A stretch of DNA of 64,000 bases from Fontibacterium meridianamericanum (GCA_965235635.1 CBDDYR010000002.1:124001-188000); one strand, 5' to 3'. Shown: positions 26,575 to 35,360, counted from the stretch's first letter. A program made the numbers and translations. Notes: generated by a model not told the origin, from the letters alone.

Positions 26575-27736
26575 ATGAAAAATAATTCAGGTCCATTAAA
26601 AGGCATCATAGTACTAGATTTAACAAGGGTTTTAGTTGGTCCTTATTGTACGATGGTTCTATCGGATCTTGGTGCCAGAGTAATAAAAGTAGAAGCGCCT
26701 GAAACAGGAGATGACAGTAGAAGTTTTGGACCATTTATTAAAGATTATTCAGCTTATTTTATGTCTCTAAACAGAGGCAAAGAAAGTATTGCTCTAAATT
26801 TAAAGAATAAAGATGATAAAAAAATATTTGAAAAAATATTATCTAAAGCTGATGTATTAGTTGAAAACTTTAGACCCGGGACATTAGACAAGTGGGGATA
26901 TTCATGGAACGTTTTGAAAAAAAAATATCCAAGATTAATTTATGCTTCTGCTTCAGGATTTGGACAAACAGGTCCTTTAAAAAGTTTACCTGCTTACGAT
27001 ATGGTAGTGCAAGGAATGGGGGGTCTTATGAGTGTAACAGGACAACCCGATGGAAAACCAACAAGAGTTGGTACATCGATTGGTGATATTACTGCAGGAC
27101 TTTTTACAACTATTGGAATTAATGCAGCTTTGTTTGATAGAGAAAAAACCGGCAAAGGCACAAAGATTGATGTATCAATGCTTGATTGCCAAATTGCAAT
27201 TTTGGAAAATGCAATTGCAAGATACTTTAGTAGTGGCGAAATTCCAAAACCTATGGGCTCGCGTCACCCATCAATTACCCCTTTTGAAGCTTATAAAACA
27301 AAAGATAGTTTTATAATTATTGCTGCAGGAAATGATAAATTATTTGAAAATCTTTGTAATGCCTTAGATTGTAAAGAATACATTAAAGATAAAAGATTTA
27401 TAAGTAACAAACTTAGAAATTCGAACGCTGAAGATTTAAAAACAATCTTAGAAAAATATTTAGCAAAAGATGAAACTGATAATTGGATTAAACTTTTGAC
27501 TAAAATGAATATTCCATGTGGACCAATCTACAATATTAAAGCAAGCTGTAGAGAACCCTCAAATTATATTTAGAAATATGATCGTAAGCTCAAACCATAA
27601 AAAAATTGGAAAATTTAAAATGGCTGGAAATCCAATTAAAATGTCTAACTACAAAGATTCAAAAACACGCGGTGAGATTCCTGAGCTTGATCAGCACAGA
27701 AAAAAAATTTTAAAAGATTTTAAAATTAAGGTTTAA
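26575..27736 (+). pseudogene. Class III CoA-transferase, frameshifted near the 3' end
   Basis: The main frame (from M at 26575, MKNNSGPLKGIIVLDLTRVL; open upstream to 26539) holds a full CaiB/BaiF core with MSLNRGKESIALNLK, VENFRPGTLDKWG and the catalytic Asp in VGTSIGDITAG. At about 27533-27542 an extra base in ATTAAAGCAAGC ends the frame at a stop near 27573. In the next frame QAVENPQIIFRNMIV, then SNHKKIGKFKMAGNPIKM, continue the usual C terminus to 27736. Joined length would be about 387 residues. It diverges from TRAP system 2, 74 bases from dctP. It would be the natural activator of a dicarboxylate such as malonate; this is inference. Confidence 0.85.
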
Positions 27737-28201
27737 TTAAGCTTTATCTTCTGTTGCTTCTTTTTCAGGAGCAGTATCTAAAGCTATATCATCATCAAGA
27801 TCATCATCATCTGCATCTATAGCTTCGCTCTCTGCTCCAGCTTTAGGTTCTGGAATTTTTCTTGATCTTTTAGAAGGAAGTATAGCTTGTCCTGATTTTG
27901 AAACTTCTCCTTGATATAAATCTTCAAAAGAATCTCCATCTGGACTATCAAAGTCTTCTTGCTCAACAGCATCATCAGGATGATCTCTCATGCGATCAAT
28001 TGTTGACTCTTCTAGATCTTTTACTGAAACTTTTTTTTCTGCAATTTCTCTTAAAGCTAAAACTGTTCGCTTATCATTATCTACTGGAACTTGCGGAGCA
28101 TCCCCTACACCTAATTGCAAAGTTCTCTCTTTAGCTAAAATAACTAAATCGTATTGATTATCAACTTGCTGTAAACAGTCCTCAACGGTTACTCGTGCCA
28201 T
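27737..28201 (-). CDS. rpoZ: RNA polymerase omega subunit
   Basis: Omega helps assemble and stabilise RNA polymerase through beta-prime. MARVTVEDCLQQVDNQYDLVILAKERTLQL and DNDKRTVLALREIAEKKVS are the conserved core, residues 1-65. The protein is long for the family (154 residues): an acidic, low-complexity tail with DADDDDLDDDIALD follows from about residue 80. Tails of this sort occur in alphaproteobacterial omegas. The gene converges with the CoA-transferase and is divergent from the dehydrogenase at 28309. Confidence 0.93.
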   Translation of the reverse strand: MARVTVEDCLQQVDNQYDLVILAKERTLQLGVGDAPQVPVDNDKRTVLALREIAEKKVSVKDLEESTIDRMRDHPDDAVEQEDFDSPDGDSFEDLYQGEVSKSGQAILPSKRSRKIPEPKAGAESEAIDADDDDLDDDIALDTAPEKEATEDKA

Positions 28202-28308
28202 AATTTGAATTGACCGTTTTAATCTTAAAGCTTAAATAAATCAAGTTTTTATAAAGATTTAAGAGCAATATAAGTGACCAAAATAACAAACGATTAATAG
28301 GAGTATAA

Positions 28309-29178
28309 ATGGCTAAAGTTACTTTTTTAGGTCTTGGTGTAATGGGTTATCCGATGGCACGTCATATCGCAAAGGCAGGTCATGATGTTACAGTTTATAA
28401 TCGAACAACTTCAAAAGCTGAAAAATGGGTTAAAGAATTTGGTGGAAAATTTGCAAAAACTCCAAAAGAAGCAAGCAAAGATTCTGATTTCGTATTTTGC
28501 TGTGTTGGTAATGATAACGATTTAAAAGAAGTAACACTAGGATCTGAAGGAGCATTTCACTCTGTAAAAAAAGGTGCAGTTTTTATTGATAATACTACTG
28601 CCTCGGCAAAAATAGCTCGCGAATTATTTAAGGCTGCAAAAGAAAAAGGTTTTGGTTTTTTAGACGCACCTGTTTCAGGGGGTCAAGCAGGAGCAGAAAA
28701 TGGTCAATTAACTGTAATGATTGGTGGAGAAAATAAAGATTTTGAAAAAGCTCAAGATGTCATCAAATGCTATAGCAAAAAAATGAAAGTACTAGGACCT
28801 GCGGGAAGTGGTCAGCTTGCTAAAATGGTTAATCAAATTTGTATCGTTGGATTAGTTCAGGGTTTATCTGAAGGAATTCGTTTTGGTCAGAACGCAGGAT
28901 TAAATATGGAGGATGTTATTGAAGTAATATCAAAAGGTGCTGCTCAATCATGGCAAATGGAAAATAGGTACAAAACAATGATTCAGAATAAATTTGATTT
29001 TGGTTTTGCAGTGGATTGGATGAGAAAAGACTTAGGAATTGCTATGGAAGAGGCAAAAAATAATGGTTCCGATCTTCCAATAACTAAAATTATAGATGGT
29101 TATTACGCTGATGTACAAAAAAATGGAGGTAATCGATTTGATACATCAAGTTTAATTACTCGACTTAAAAAAAAATAA
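28309..29178 (+). CDS. 3-hydroxyisobutyrate dehydrogenase-family oxidoreductase
   Basis: NAD(P)-dependent beta-hydroxyacid dehydrogenase of 289 residues. The Rossmann glycine motif is FLGLGVMGYPMARHIAKAGH at 5-24, DAPVSGGQAGAENGQLTVMIGG is the substrate-binding signature, and the Lys in GQLAKMVNQICIVG is the catalytic residue. Candidates include 3-hydroxyisobutyrate, tartronate semialdehyde or gamma-hydroxybutyrate as substrate; SAR11-like context does not decide. A clear AGGAG ribosome site precedes the start. The flavin oxidase-like gene follows ten bases later. Confidence 0.88.
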   Translation: MAKVTFLGLGVMGYPMARHIAKAGHDVTVYNRTTSKAEKWVKEFGGKFAKTPKEASKDSDFVFCCVGNDNDLKEVTLGSEGAFHSVKKGAVFIDNTTASAKIARELFKAAKEKGFGFLDAPVSGGQAGAENGQLTVMIGGENKDFEKAQDVIKCYSKKMKVLGPAGSGQLAKMVNQICIVGLVQGLSEGIRFGQNAGLNMEDVIEVISKGAAQSWQMENRYKTMIQNKFDFGFAVDWMRKDLGIAMEEAKNNGSDLPITKIIDGYYADVQKNGGNRFDTSSLITRLKKK

Positions 29179-29188
29179 TTTAATAAGA

Positions 29189-29797
29189 GTGATTAACGAT
29201 ATTCCGGATTACTACAATAATATTAATTTAATATTAGATGAAATTTGGTCTCTTTTACAAAAAGGAGTTTCTGAAAGAGAGGAAGATTTTAGATTACCTG
29301 TTGTAATTATTAATTCTGAAGAAGGAGCAGATGGAAGAATTGTTGTTCTTCGTGGTGCTTTTAAAGATAAAAATATTTTAAGATTTCATACTGATTATAG
29401 ATCTCCAAAAATTGACTATTTAAAAAAGAATAAAAAAATCTATTTCGTATTTTATAGTAAAAAAAGAAAAATACAGGTTCGTGCTGAAGGAATTGCAACA
29501 ATTCATAAAGATAATGAAATTACAAAACAAGCTTGGACTAAAACTCAAATGATGAGCAGAAAATGTTACCTATCCACTCAAGCTCCTGGTGATTTAATTA
29601 ATGAGTCTGCTTCTGATTTATCAAAAGATATGGGAGGCTCTCTTCCAAGTCTTGAACAAAGTGAAATGGGTTATAAAAATTTTTGTGTCGTTGAGAGTAA
29701 AATTAAAAGTTTTGAATGGCTTTATTTGGCATCACAAGGGCATCGACGAGCAAAATTTATACTTGATGAAAACAAAAGTACTTGGTTAGTACCTTAA
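29189..29797 (+). CDS. Pyridoxamine 5'-phosphate oxidase-like FMN-binding protein
   Basis: The 202 residues form a split-barrel flavin protein: LPVVIINSEEGADGRIVVLRG, RFHTDYRSPKIDYLKKN, FVFYSKKRKIQVRAEGIA and a C-terminal FEWLYLASQGHRRAKFI resemble PdxH-like enzymes, with the Arg-rich end normally contacting FMN or PLP. Whether it makes pyridoxal phosphate or is a related flavin reductase is uncertain. The start is a GTG ten bases after the preceding stop, chosen because the frame opens there with GAG in the leader. It converges with the hexapeptide protein gene, overlapping by four bases. Confidence 0.75.
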   Translation: MINDIPDYYNNINLILDEIWSLLQKGVSEREEDFRLPVVIINSEEGADGRIVVLRGAFKDKNILRFHTDYRSPKIDYLKKNKKIYFVFYSKKRKIQVRAEGIATIHKDNEITKQAWTKTQMMSRKCYLSTQAPGDLINESASDLSKDMGGSLPSLEQSEMGYKNFCVVESKIKSFEWLYLASQGHRRAKFILDENKSTWLVP

Positions 29798-30312
29798 ATT
29801 TTCTTAAGATCTTTTACGTATTTCTTCCAATTATCTATATAATGCTGGGCATTTTCAGTTATTGCTTTTTTCTCTTCCTCAGTGACTTGTCTAATCACTT
29901 TTCCAGGACTACCCATAACTAATGAATTATCGGGAATTTTTTTGCCTTCTGTAATTAAACTGTTAGCACCAATAATGCAGTTATTTCCGATCACACTATT
30001 ATTTAAAATTGTTGAGCCAATACCAATCAAACTATTATCCATGATTGTGCAGCCGTGTAGCATTACTAAATGACCCACAGTTACCATCTTGCCAATCTTT
30101 AATGGAAATCCTTTATCAGTATGTAAAACACAATTATCCTGAACATTACTCCCTTCTCCCACAGTAATATTTTCAATATCCCCTCGGATAACAGCATTAA
30201 ACCAAACACTAGATTCATTTTTTAAAGTAACATCACCAATTACATTTGCAGATGGCGCCACCCAATATTTTCCTTCGCTTGTTAATCTTTTATTACCTAG
30301 TTCAAAAATCAT
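29794..30312 (-). CDS. Gamma-carbonic anhydrase-like hexapeptide protein
   Basis: Left-handed beta-helix protein of 172 residues of the YrdA/PaaY group. Hexapeptide repeats run from about residue 18 to 130. VIRGDIENITVGEGSNVQDN carries the conserved Arg and Asp, and His64, His81 and His86 (CVLHTD, TVGHLVMLHG) match the zinc ligands of gamma-carbonic anhydrases. It may hydrate CO2 or act as a thioesterase as some PaaY proteins do. Soluble, no signal peptide. Confidence 0.85.
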   Translation of the reverse strand: MIFELGNKRLTSEGKYWVAPSANVIGDVTLKNESSVWFNAVIRGDIENITVGEGSNVQDNCVLHTDKGFPLKIGKMVTVGHLVMLHGCTIMDNSLIGIGSTILNNSVIGNNCIIGANSLITEGKKIPDNSLVMGSPGKVIRQVTEEEKKAITENAQHYIDNWKKYVKDLKKI

Positions 30313-30353
30313 GTTATATTCATAACAAATATTCCAAATAGTAAAATAAAATT

Positions 30354-30908
30354 ATGTCTCTCACTGAAACACCGGTGTGTAATTTTGGAGAAAAAATTAG
30401 AGAATTCAAATTAATTTCCACTGAAGATAAGTTAATTTCTCTTAAAGATATTAAAGGTCAAAATGGAACTCTGGTTATGTTTATTTGTAATCACTGTCCT
30501 TATGTAAAAGCTATAATTAATGAATTAGTAGATGTGACTAACAAACTTTCAAATTTTGGAATTAATTCAGTCGCAATAATGTCTAATGATACAAATAATT
30601 ATCCAGAAGATAGTTTTGAAAATATGAAAAAATTTGCAAAAATAAATCGTTTTAAATTTCCTTATTTATATGACGAAACCCAAGAAGTTGCTAAAAATTT
30701 TGGAGCAGTATGTACGCCTGATTTTTTTGGATATAACAAAAATAATGAACTTCAATATCGAGGTAGAATAAGAGAGATGAAAAATCTCAAACCCACATTA
30801 GATGGAAAAAACGATCTTTTAAATGCAATGGAATTAATTGCAAAAACTTTAAATGGACCCAAAGAACAGTATCCAAGCATGGGTTGTAATATTAAATGGA
30901 AAAAATAA
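30354..30908 (+). CDS. Thioredoxin-fold AhpC/TSA-family protein
   Basis: A 184-residue redox protein with CNHCPYVKA at 45-53 placed after a beta strand (TLVMFI), in the position of a thioredoxin CxxC. Further on, AVCTPDFFGYNKNNELQYRGRI gives the cis-proline loop. This matches the widespread thioredoxin-family proteins annotated as AhpC/TSA-like with a CxxC, whose substrates are not known. No signal peptide. It starts about 40 bases from the divergent gamma-carbonic anhydrase gene and is four bases before a glycosyltransferase gene. Confidence 0.83.
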   Translation: MSLTETPVCNFGEKIREFKLISTEDKLISLKDIKGQNGTLVMFICNHCPYVKAIINELVDVTNKLSNFGINSVAIMSNDTNNYPEDSFENMKKFAKINRFKFPYLYDETQEVAKNFGAVCTPDFFGYNKNNELQYRGRIREMKNLKPTLDGKNDLLNAMELIAKTLNGPKEQYPSMGCNIKWKK

Positions 30909-30912
30909 TTAA

Positions 30913-32010
30913 ATGATTATTATAACGACAAGAAGTTATCCCCCTGAACTTGGTGGAATGCAAAGTTTAATGGGGGGTCTTGCAATTCATTTAAATCAAC
31001 TCCATCCAATTAAAGTTTTAGCAAATTCATATGAGGGTGATGAAAGTTATGACAAAAAAAATAGTTTTGAAACCCATAGAATGGGTGGTTTTAAAATACT
31101 AAAAAAATATAGAAAATTTAATCTTTTAAAAGAAGTTATAAAAAATAATTCTGTTAAAGCTATCATTGCAGATCATTGGAAAAGCATTGAATTAATAACT
31201 GATAATATATCTAATCAAATTCCAATTTCATGCCTAATTCACGGGAAAGAAATTAATCACCCAATTGGAAGTTTTATAAACAAAAGATCTATTAATTCAT
31301 TAACAAAAACAAAATACATAATTGCAAACTCAGAATTTACAAAAAACTTGGCAACTGAGAAAGGGTGTGATCCTAAGAAGATATATGTGATAAATCCTGG
31401 TATCAATGAACCACAAAGTGTTAGCTTGGAGGCAGATCATCAAGCTAAACAAATATATGAAAATTCTGATATTAAAATCATAACTGTTTCAAGGTTTGAT
31501 AAAAGAAAAGGAATTGATTTTTCATTATTAGCTTTAAAAAATATCCAAGCGATTTATCCAAATTTTAAATATGTAATTGTCGGAGATGGGGACGAGGAAG
31601 AAAATTTAAAAAAAACAACAAAAAATCTTAACTTAGAAAATAATGTAATTTTTTTAAAAAATATTAGTTTTGATTTAAAAAATGCTCTACTTAAAAATTC
31701 TAATATTTTTTTAATGCCTGCAAGAATTGAGGGAACTTCAGTCGAAGGATTTGGAATTAGTTATATTGAAGCGGCAAGTTATGGAATTCCATCGATTGCT
31801 GGAAAAGATGGAGGAGCTGCTGATGCAGTTCAACATAATAAAACTGGTCTTCTATGTAATGGATACGATCACTCTGAAATTTATGATTCTTTAAAAAATA
31901 TAATTCAAAATAAAAAATATTTAGAACTTGGAAAAAATGCAAAAGAATTTGCTAAAAAATTTTACTGGAATGAAATAATAAAAAAATACTCAAATCTTCT
32001 TAGTTTATAA
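30913..32010 (+). CDS. Glycosyltransferase family 4 (GT-B fold)
   Basis: Probable sugar transferase in lipopolysaccharide or capsule assembly, 365 residues. The N-terminal domain starts with TTRSYPPELGGMQSLMGGLA, a glycine-rich acceptor loop. The C-terminal domain has VSRFDKRKGIDFSLLAL and the nucleotide-sugar motif ARIEGTSVEGFGISYIEAAS followed by GIPSIAGKDGGAADAV. It ends overlapping a convergent heptosyltransferase-like gene by 11 bases and with DUF6165 forms a small envelope-sugar neighbourhood. Donor sugar unknown. Confidence 0.87.
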   Translation: MIIITTRSYPPELGGMQSLMGGLAIHLNQLHPIKVLANSYEGDESYDKKNSFETHRMGGFKILKKYRKFNLLKEVIKNNSVKAIIADHWKSIELITDNISNQIPISCLIHGKEINHPIGSFINKRSINSLTKTKYIIANSEFTKNLATEKGCDPKKIYVINPGINEPQSVSLEADHQAKQIYENSDIKIITVSRFDKRKGIDFSLLALKNIQAIYPNFKYVIVGDGDEEENLKKTTKNLNLENNVIFLKNISFDLKNALLKNSNIFLMPARIEGTSVEGFGISYIEAASYGIPSIAGKDGGAADAVQHNKTGLLCNGYDHSEIYDSLKNIIQNKKYLELGKNAKEFAKKFYWNEIIKKYSNLLSL

Positions 32011-32911
32011 TAGAACTTTTTATTAACGCATAAACTCTATCAGCATAAAGAGACTTTAGATCCATTGTCTGCAAGGCAATAAATTTTTCTCTCTCAATCG
32101 AAACTTTCTCAGGTGTTGTATGGGGTCCAAATAATGTAAATCCTCTTGCTCCTAAATGGGCCGCCATATGAGCTGGACCTGTATCATTTGCTATAACTAA
32201 ATGAGATTTTTTAATTAATGATGCAAGTTCGAAAAAATTTAATGGTAAATTTTCATTTAAAGCAATCATAATATTAAAACTTTTAGCTTCTTCTATCTCA
32301 TCAGGACCTGGCGCAACTACTAATTCATATTGGGGATGATTTTGTTTAATCAAATTTATTAACTCTGGAAAATAAGGCCATCGTTTATGAACTAATTCTT
32401 TTGAACAAAAAGGGAAAAATAAGATGTATTTTTTATCAGTATTAAGTTTATAATTATTAGCTCTCTCAGCTGCCCAACTAAAATCTGGTTTTAAAGTATA
32501 GCGAGTTTCAATATTTGATTTTCTTAATTGTTCATCAAATCTTTTTAATACAGAATTGTTATATTGATTTTCTGGAATATCTTTAGAAGACGACCAGTCT
32601 TTTATATTAAAAAGAAATTTTTTATAGAAATTTGTTCTATTGGAATTTTGTAAGTCATAAACTTTAGTAAAGTTTAATGAATTGACAATTTTTTTTAATC
32701 TTAAAAGATAAAATATATTATACCTAGGTAGTCTTTCGTCCTCTAGACAGTTATCTATATATGGACAATCTCTAAATAAATTTAAATATTTAGAAGTAGT
32801 TAAGATCGTAATTTTTGCATTCTTATGATGCTCTCTTATGTCTCTTAGAGCTCCTGAAATCTGGACTACATCACCAAGTGAACCAAGTTTTATTATTAAA
32901 ATATTTGACAT
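32000..32911 (-). CDS. Glycosyltransferase family 9 (heptosyltransferase-like)
   Basis: GT-B fold enzyme of 303 residues related to ADP-heptose:LPS heptosyltransferases WaaC/WaaF. It begins ILIIKLGSLGDVVQISGALRDI, the family N-terminal motif, and carries VIANDTGPAHMAAHLGARGFTLFGPHTTPEKV near the C terminus, the nucleotide-sugar site. It may add heptose or another sugar to the lipid A core. It diverges from the DUF6165 gene with 29 bases between starts. Confidence 0.87.
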   Translation of the reverse strand: MSNILIIKLGSLGDVVQISGALRDIREHHKNAKITILTTSKYLNLFRDCPYIDNCLEDERLPRYNIFYLLRLKKIVNSLNFTKVYDLQNSNRTNFYKKFLFNIKDWSSSKDIPENQYNNSVLKRFDEQLRKSNIETRYTLKPDFSWAAERANNYKLNTDKKYILFFPFCSKELVHKRWPYFPELINLIKQNHPQYELVVAPGPDEIEEAKSFNIMIALNENLPLNFFELASLIKKSHLVIANDTGPAHMAAHLGARGFTLFGPHTTPEKVSIEREKFIALQTMDLKSLYADRVYALIKSSIIN

Positions 32912-32940
32912 ATATTATAAAAGAACATTATTGATTAATT

Positions 32941-33339
32941 ATGGAAATTACAAAAAAAATTTATTCTGAAATATCCTCTGGAGAGTTATTTGACAAAATC
33001 TCAATTCTTGAGATAAAAAAAAATAAAATTAAAGACAAAAGTAAAAGAAATATTGTCTTAAAAGAACTAAGTTCTCTTCAAGAAACTGTTAGTGAAAATA
33101 TCAAAAAATCTAAATCACTTATAAAATTATATAAAAAACTTAAATCAGTTAATCTCAAACTATGGAAAATTGAGGATAAAATTAGGGATTGTGAAAGAAA
33201 TAAAAATTTTAAAGATAAATTTATAAAACTTGCAAGGGCAGTTTATTTTACTAATGACGAGAGATCACGTGTTAAAAACAAGATTAATAGCTTAACTAAA
33301 TCCAATATTTCTGAAGTGAAAAGCTATAAAAAATATTAA
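32941..33339 (+). CDS. DUF6165-like small helical protein
   Basis: A 132-residue, very lysine-rich, predicted mostly alpha-helical protein. SGELFDKISILEIKKNKIKD, LWKIEDKIRDCERNKNF and FIKLARAVYFTNDERSRVKNKIN match the pattern I recall for DUF6165, proteins often found beside glycosyltransferases. The function is unknown. Here it is next to GT4 and GT9 genes, consistent with a role in glycan assembly. It ends overlapping the convergent nitrilase-family gene by four bases. Confidence 0.7.
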   Translation: MEITKKIYSEISSGELFDKISILEIKKNKIKDKSKRNIVLKELSSLQETVSENIKKSKSLIKLYKKLKSVNLKLWKIEDKIRDCERNKNFKDKFIKLARAVYFTNDERSRVKNKINSLTKSNISEVKSYKKY

Positions 33340-34133
33340 TTTAATTTAAGACTTGGAATTTTAGCTCTTAATTTCTTTGGAAGATTTTCATCTATTTTTG
33401 CAATAATAAAACCCTCTCCTTTTTGTTTTTCATTTAAGATCTCGCCATCTGGAGAAATTATTAAAGAATGACCATATGTTAATCTATCGTTGTAATGCTT
33501 TCCTGTTTGTGCTGCTGCAAATATGTAAGAAAAATTTTCAATAGCTCTTGCTTTTAATAAAGTGTGCCAGTGTTTTTCACCTGTTGTTTTTGTAAATGCT
33601 GAAGGAACCGTCATAAAAATTGCCCCTTTTTTGGCAAGCTCTCTATACAAGTTTGGAAAACGAACATCATAACAAATACTAAGACCTAAAAATCCCCAAG
33701 GTAATTTTGCTAAAACTTTTCTTTTTCCAGCTAAAAATTTTTTAGATTCTTCATATTTTTCTTTTTTTGAAAGCTTAACGTCAAACATATGAATTTTATC
33801 ATAATAGTTTGCAATTCTTCCATTTGGATTAAAAAGCACAGATCTATTTGCTAGTAATTTTTTAGATAATTTTATTGGTAACGATCCAATTAAAATCCAT
33901 TTTTTATAACTCTTTGATATTCTGCCTATAGATTCTAAAAAAAAATTATTATTCATTTCCTCAGATTTTTCTAAAAGCTCATTATGATCTAATGTGAATA
34001 AAGATGTATTTTCTGGGGTAATAATTAAGTCAGCTTTTTTTTTAATAGAACTAACTATTAAATCTGTTGTTTTTTCTAAATTAGAAAAGACATTATTATC
34101 TGATGTAAGTTGAATGCAAGAAACATTAAACAT
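33336..34133 (-). CDS. Carbon-nitrogen hydrolase (nitrilase superfamily)
   Basis: A 265-residue amidase with the full Glu-Lys-Cys triad: Glu41 in TPENTS, Lys113 in YYDKIHMFD and Cys154 in LSICYDVRFP. The layout fits the Nit1/Nit2 branch (omega-amidase or deaminated-glutathione amidase), which repairs side products of metabolism. It is two bases downstream of apt on the same strand, probably by position only. Specific substrate is not readable. Confidence 0.88.
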   Translation of the reverse strand: MFNVSCIQLTSDNNVFSNLEKTTDLIVSSIKKKADLIITPENTSLFTLDHNELLEKSEEMNNNFFLESIGRISKSYKKWILIGSLPIKLSKKLLANRSVLFNPNGRIANYYDKIHMFDVKLSKKEKYEESKKFLAGKRKVLAKLPWGFLGLSICYDVRFPNLYRELAKKGAIFMTVPSAFTKTTGEKHWHTLLKARAIENFSYIFAAAQTGKHYNDRLTYGHSLIISPDGEILNEKQKGEGFIIAKIDENLPKKLRAKIPSLKLN

Positions 34134-34135
34134 AA

Positions 34136-34663
34136 CTAATGTCCTGGAAAGTTAATTAATTTAAAAGTTTTATAACCATTAGATTGGAGTTTTTTATTTC
34201 CCGATAAATCAAATAAATCAATAAGAAATATAAAAGCTGATACATTTGCTTTACACTTTTTAATTAGTTTGGCTGATGCCAGCGCTGTACCCCCTGTTGC
34301 AATTAAGTCATCTACTATAATTACTTTATCTTTTTTATTTAATGAAGACTTATGAACTTCAATTGTATCAATTCCATATTCAAGTTTAAATTTTTGAGAT
34401 ATTTTTTTTCCTGGTAGCTTATTTTTTTTTCTAAGTAGAACTAATGGTTTTTTATTCAAATAAGCCAAAGCAGAAGCAAAAATAAAGCCCCTTGATTCAA
34501 TTCCTGCAATTTTAGTATGCACAATTTTTTTTGAAATTTTATGCATTTTTTTTAAAACATAGTTAAATGCTCTTGCATTTTCAATTAATGAAGTAATATC
34601 TCTAAATAAAATTCCTTTTTTAGGGTAGTCAGGAATAGATCTTACAAACTTTTTTAAATTCAT
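34136..34663 (-). CDS. apt: Adenine phosphoribosyltransferase
   Basis: Salvages adenine to AMP with phosphoribosyl pyrophosphate. The 175 residues include SIPDYPKKGILFRDITSLIE near the N terminus, AGIESRGFIFASALAY, LLRKKNKLPG and the PRPP loop VIIVDDLIATGGTALAS. Length and motif order are standard for Apt. The divergent neighbour is a nucleosidase that would release adenine, so the two may work together in the methylthioadenosine/adenine salvage branch. Confidence 0.95.
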   Translation of the reverse strand: MNLKKFVRSIPDYPKKGILFRDITSLIENARAFNYVLKKMHKISKKIVHTKIAGIESRGFIFASALAYLNKKPLVLLRKKNKLPGKKISQKFKLEYGIDTIEVHKSSLNKKDKVIIVDDLIATGGTALASAKLIKKCKANVSAFIFLIDLFDLSGNKKLQSNGYKTFKLINFPGH

Positions 34664-34693
34664 TATAATTTATTGATATATTATAAAAAAAAT

Positions 34694-35224
34694 ATGAAAA
34701 GATTATTTGTAGCAGCATTAAAAGAAGAAACCCCAGGATTAAATTTTTTTAATCATACTGGCGCTGGAAAAGTTAATGCCGCATACCATGTTTCAAAATT
34801 AATTTTTTTGCATAAACCACTAGAGGTCATAAATTTCGGTACTGCAGGATCATTAAAAAAAGGATTAAATGGATTAATTGAATGTACAAAATTTTATCAA
34901 AGAGACATGGATGCTAGAGGGTTAAATTTTGAACTTGGAGAAACTCCTTTTGATGAAATAAAAGAAATCATTTTGTCTGAAAATGGATATTCGTGTGGCT
35001 CTGGGGATAGTTTTGTCACTTCTAATATTGAAATGAATGTTGATGTGGTTGATATGGAAGCCTATGCAATCGCTAAAATTTGTAAAAAAGAAAATATTAA
35101 ATTTAGATGTTTTAAATTTATATCAGATAATGCAAATGAAAATGCAAAATCAGATTGGATTGAAAATTGTAAAAAAGGAGCCGTTCTATTCTCAGAACAT
35201 GCTAAAAATTTATCTTTAATTTAA
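34694..35224 (+). CDS. Nucleosidase of the MTA/SAH family
   Basis: A short (176-residue) phosphorylase-superfamily nucleosidase, most likely cleaving methylthioadenosine or S-adenosylhomocysteine to free adenine. HTGAGKVNAAYHVSKLI, VINFGTAGSL, VDMEAYAIAKICKKE (with the ribose-binding Met-Glu) and FKFISDNANENAKSDW (catalytic Asp) are present. M at 34694 is preferred because the phosphorylase fold starts there; the frame is open to 34673. It diverges from apt, whose product uses adenine. Family call good, exact nucleoside inferred. Confidence 0.8.
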   Translation: MKRLFVAALKEETPGLNFFNHTGAGKVNAAYHVSKLIFLHKPLEVINFGTAGSLKKGLNGLIECTKFYQRDMDARGLNFELGETPFDEIKEIILSENGYSCGSGDSFVTSNIEMNVDVVDMEAYAIAKICKKENIKFRCFKFISDNANENAKSDWIENCKKGAVLFSEHAKNLSLI

Positions 35225-35235
35225 ATAATTTTTTT

Positions 35236-35312
35236 TGGTAGCGGGAAGTGGGATCGAACCACCGACCTCAGGCTTATGAGTCCTGCGCTCTAACCAACTG
35301 AGCTACCCCGCC
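35236..35312 (-). tRNA. tRNA-Met (anticodon CAU, elongator type)
   Basis: On the minus strand the sequence folds as a 77-base cloverleaf: acceptor GGCGGGG pairing with TCCCGCT (two G-U pairs), D-arm AGCTCAGTTGGTTAGAGC, anticodon loop CTCATAA (CAU), T-loop TTCGATC, and an encoded CCA end at 35236-35238. The first acceptor pair is G-U rather than the mismatch of bacterial initiators and the three G-C pairs of an initiator anticodon stem are not present, so elongator Met is favoured; a tRNA-Ile with modified C34 cannot be excluded. One anticodon-stem pair (A-G) is mismatched. Confidence 0.93.
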
Positions 35313-35360
35313 ATAGCTTGTCTTCTACCAATTATCTTCTCATCCAGCAAGTTTGGAAAA

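Noticed and set aside
35239..35312. Initiator tRNA-fMet
   Set aside because: Position 1 pairs with 72 (G-U) and the anticodon stem lacks three consecutive G-C pairs next to the loop, so the elongator reading is better.
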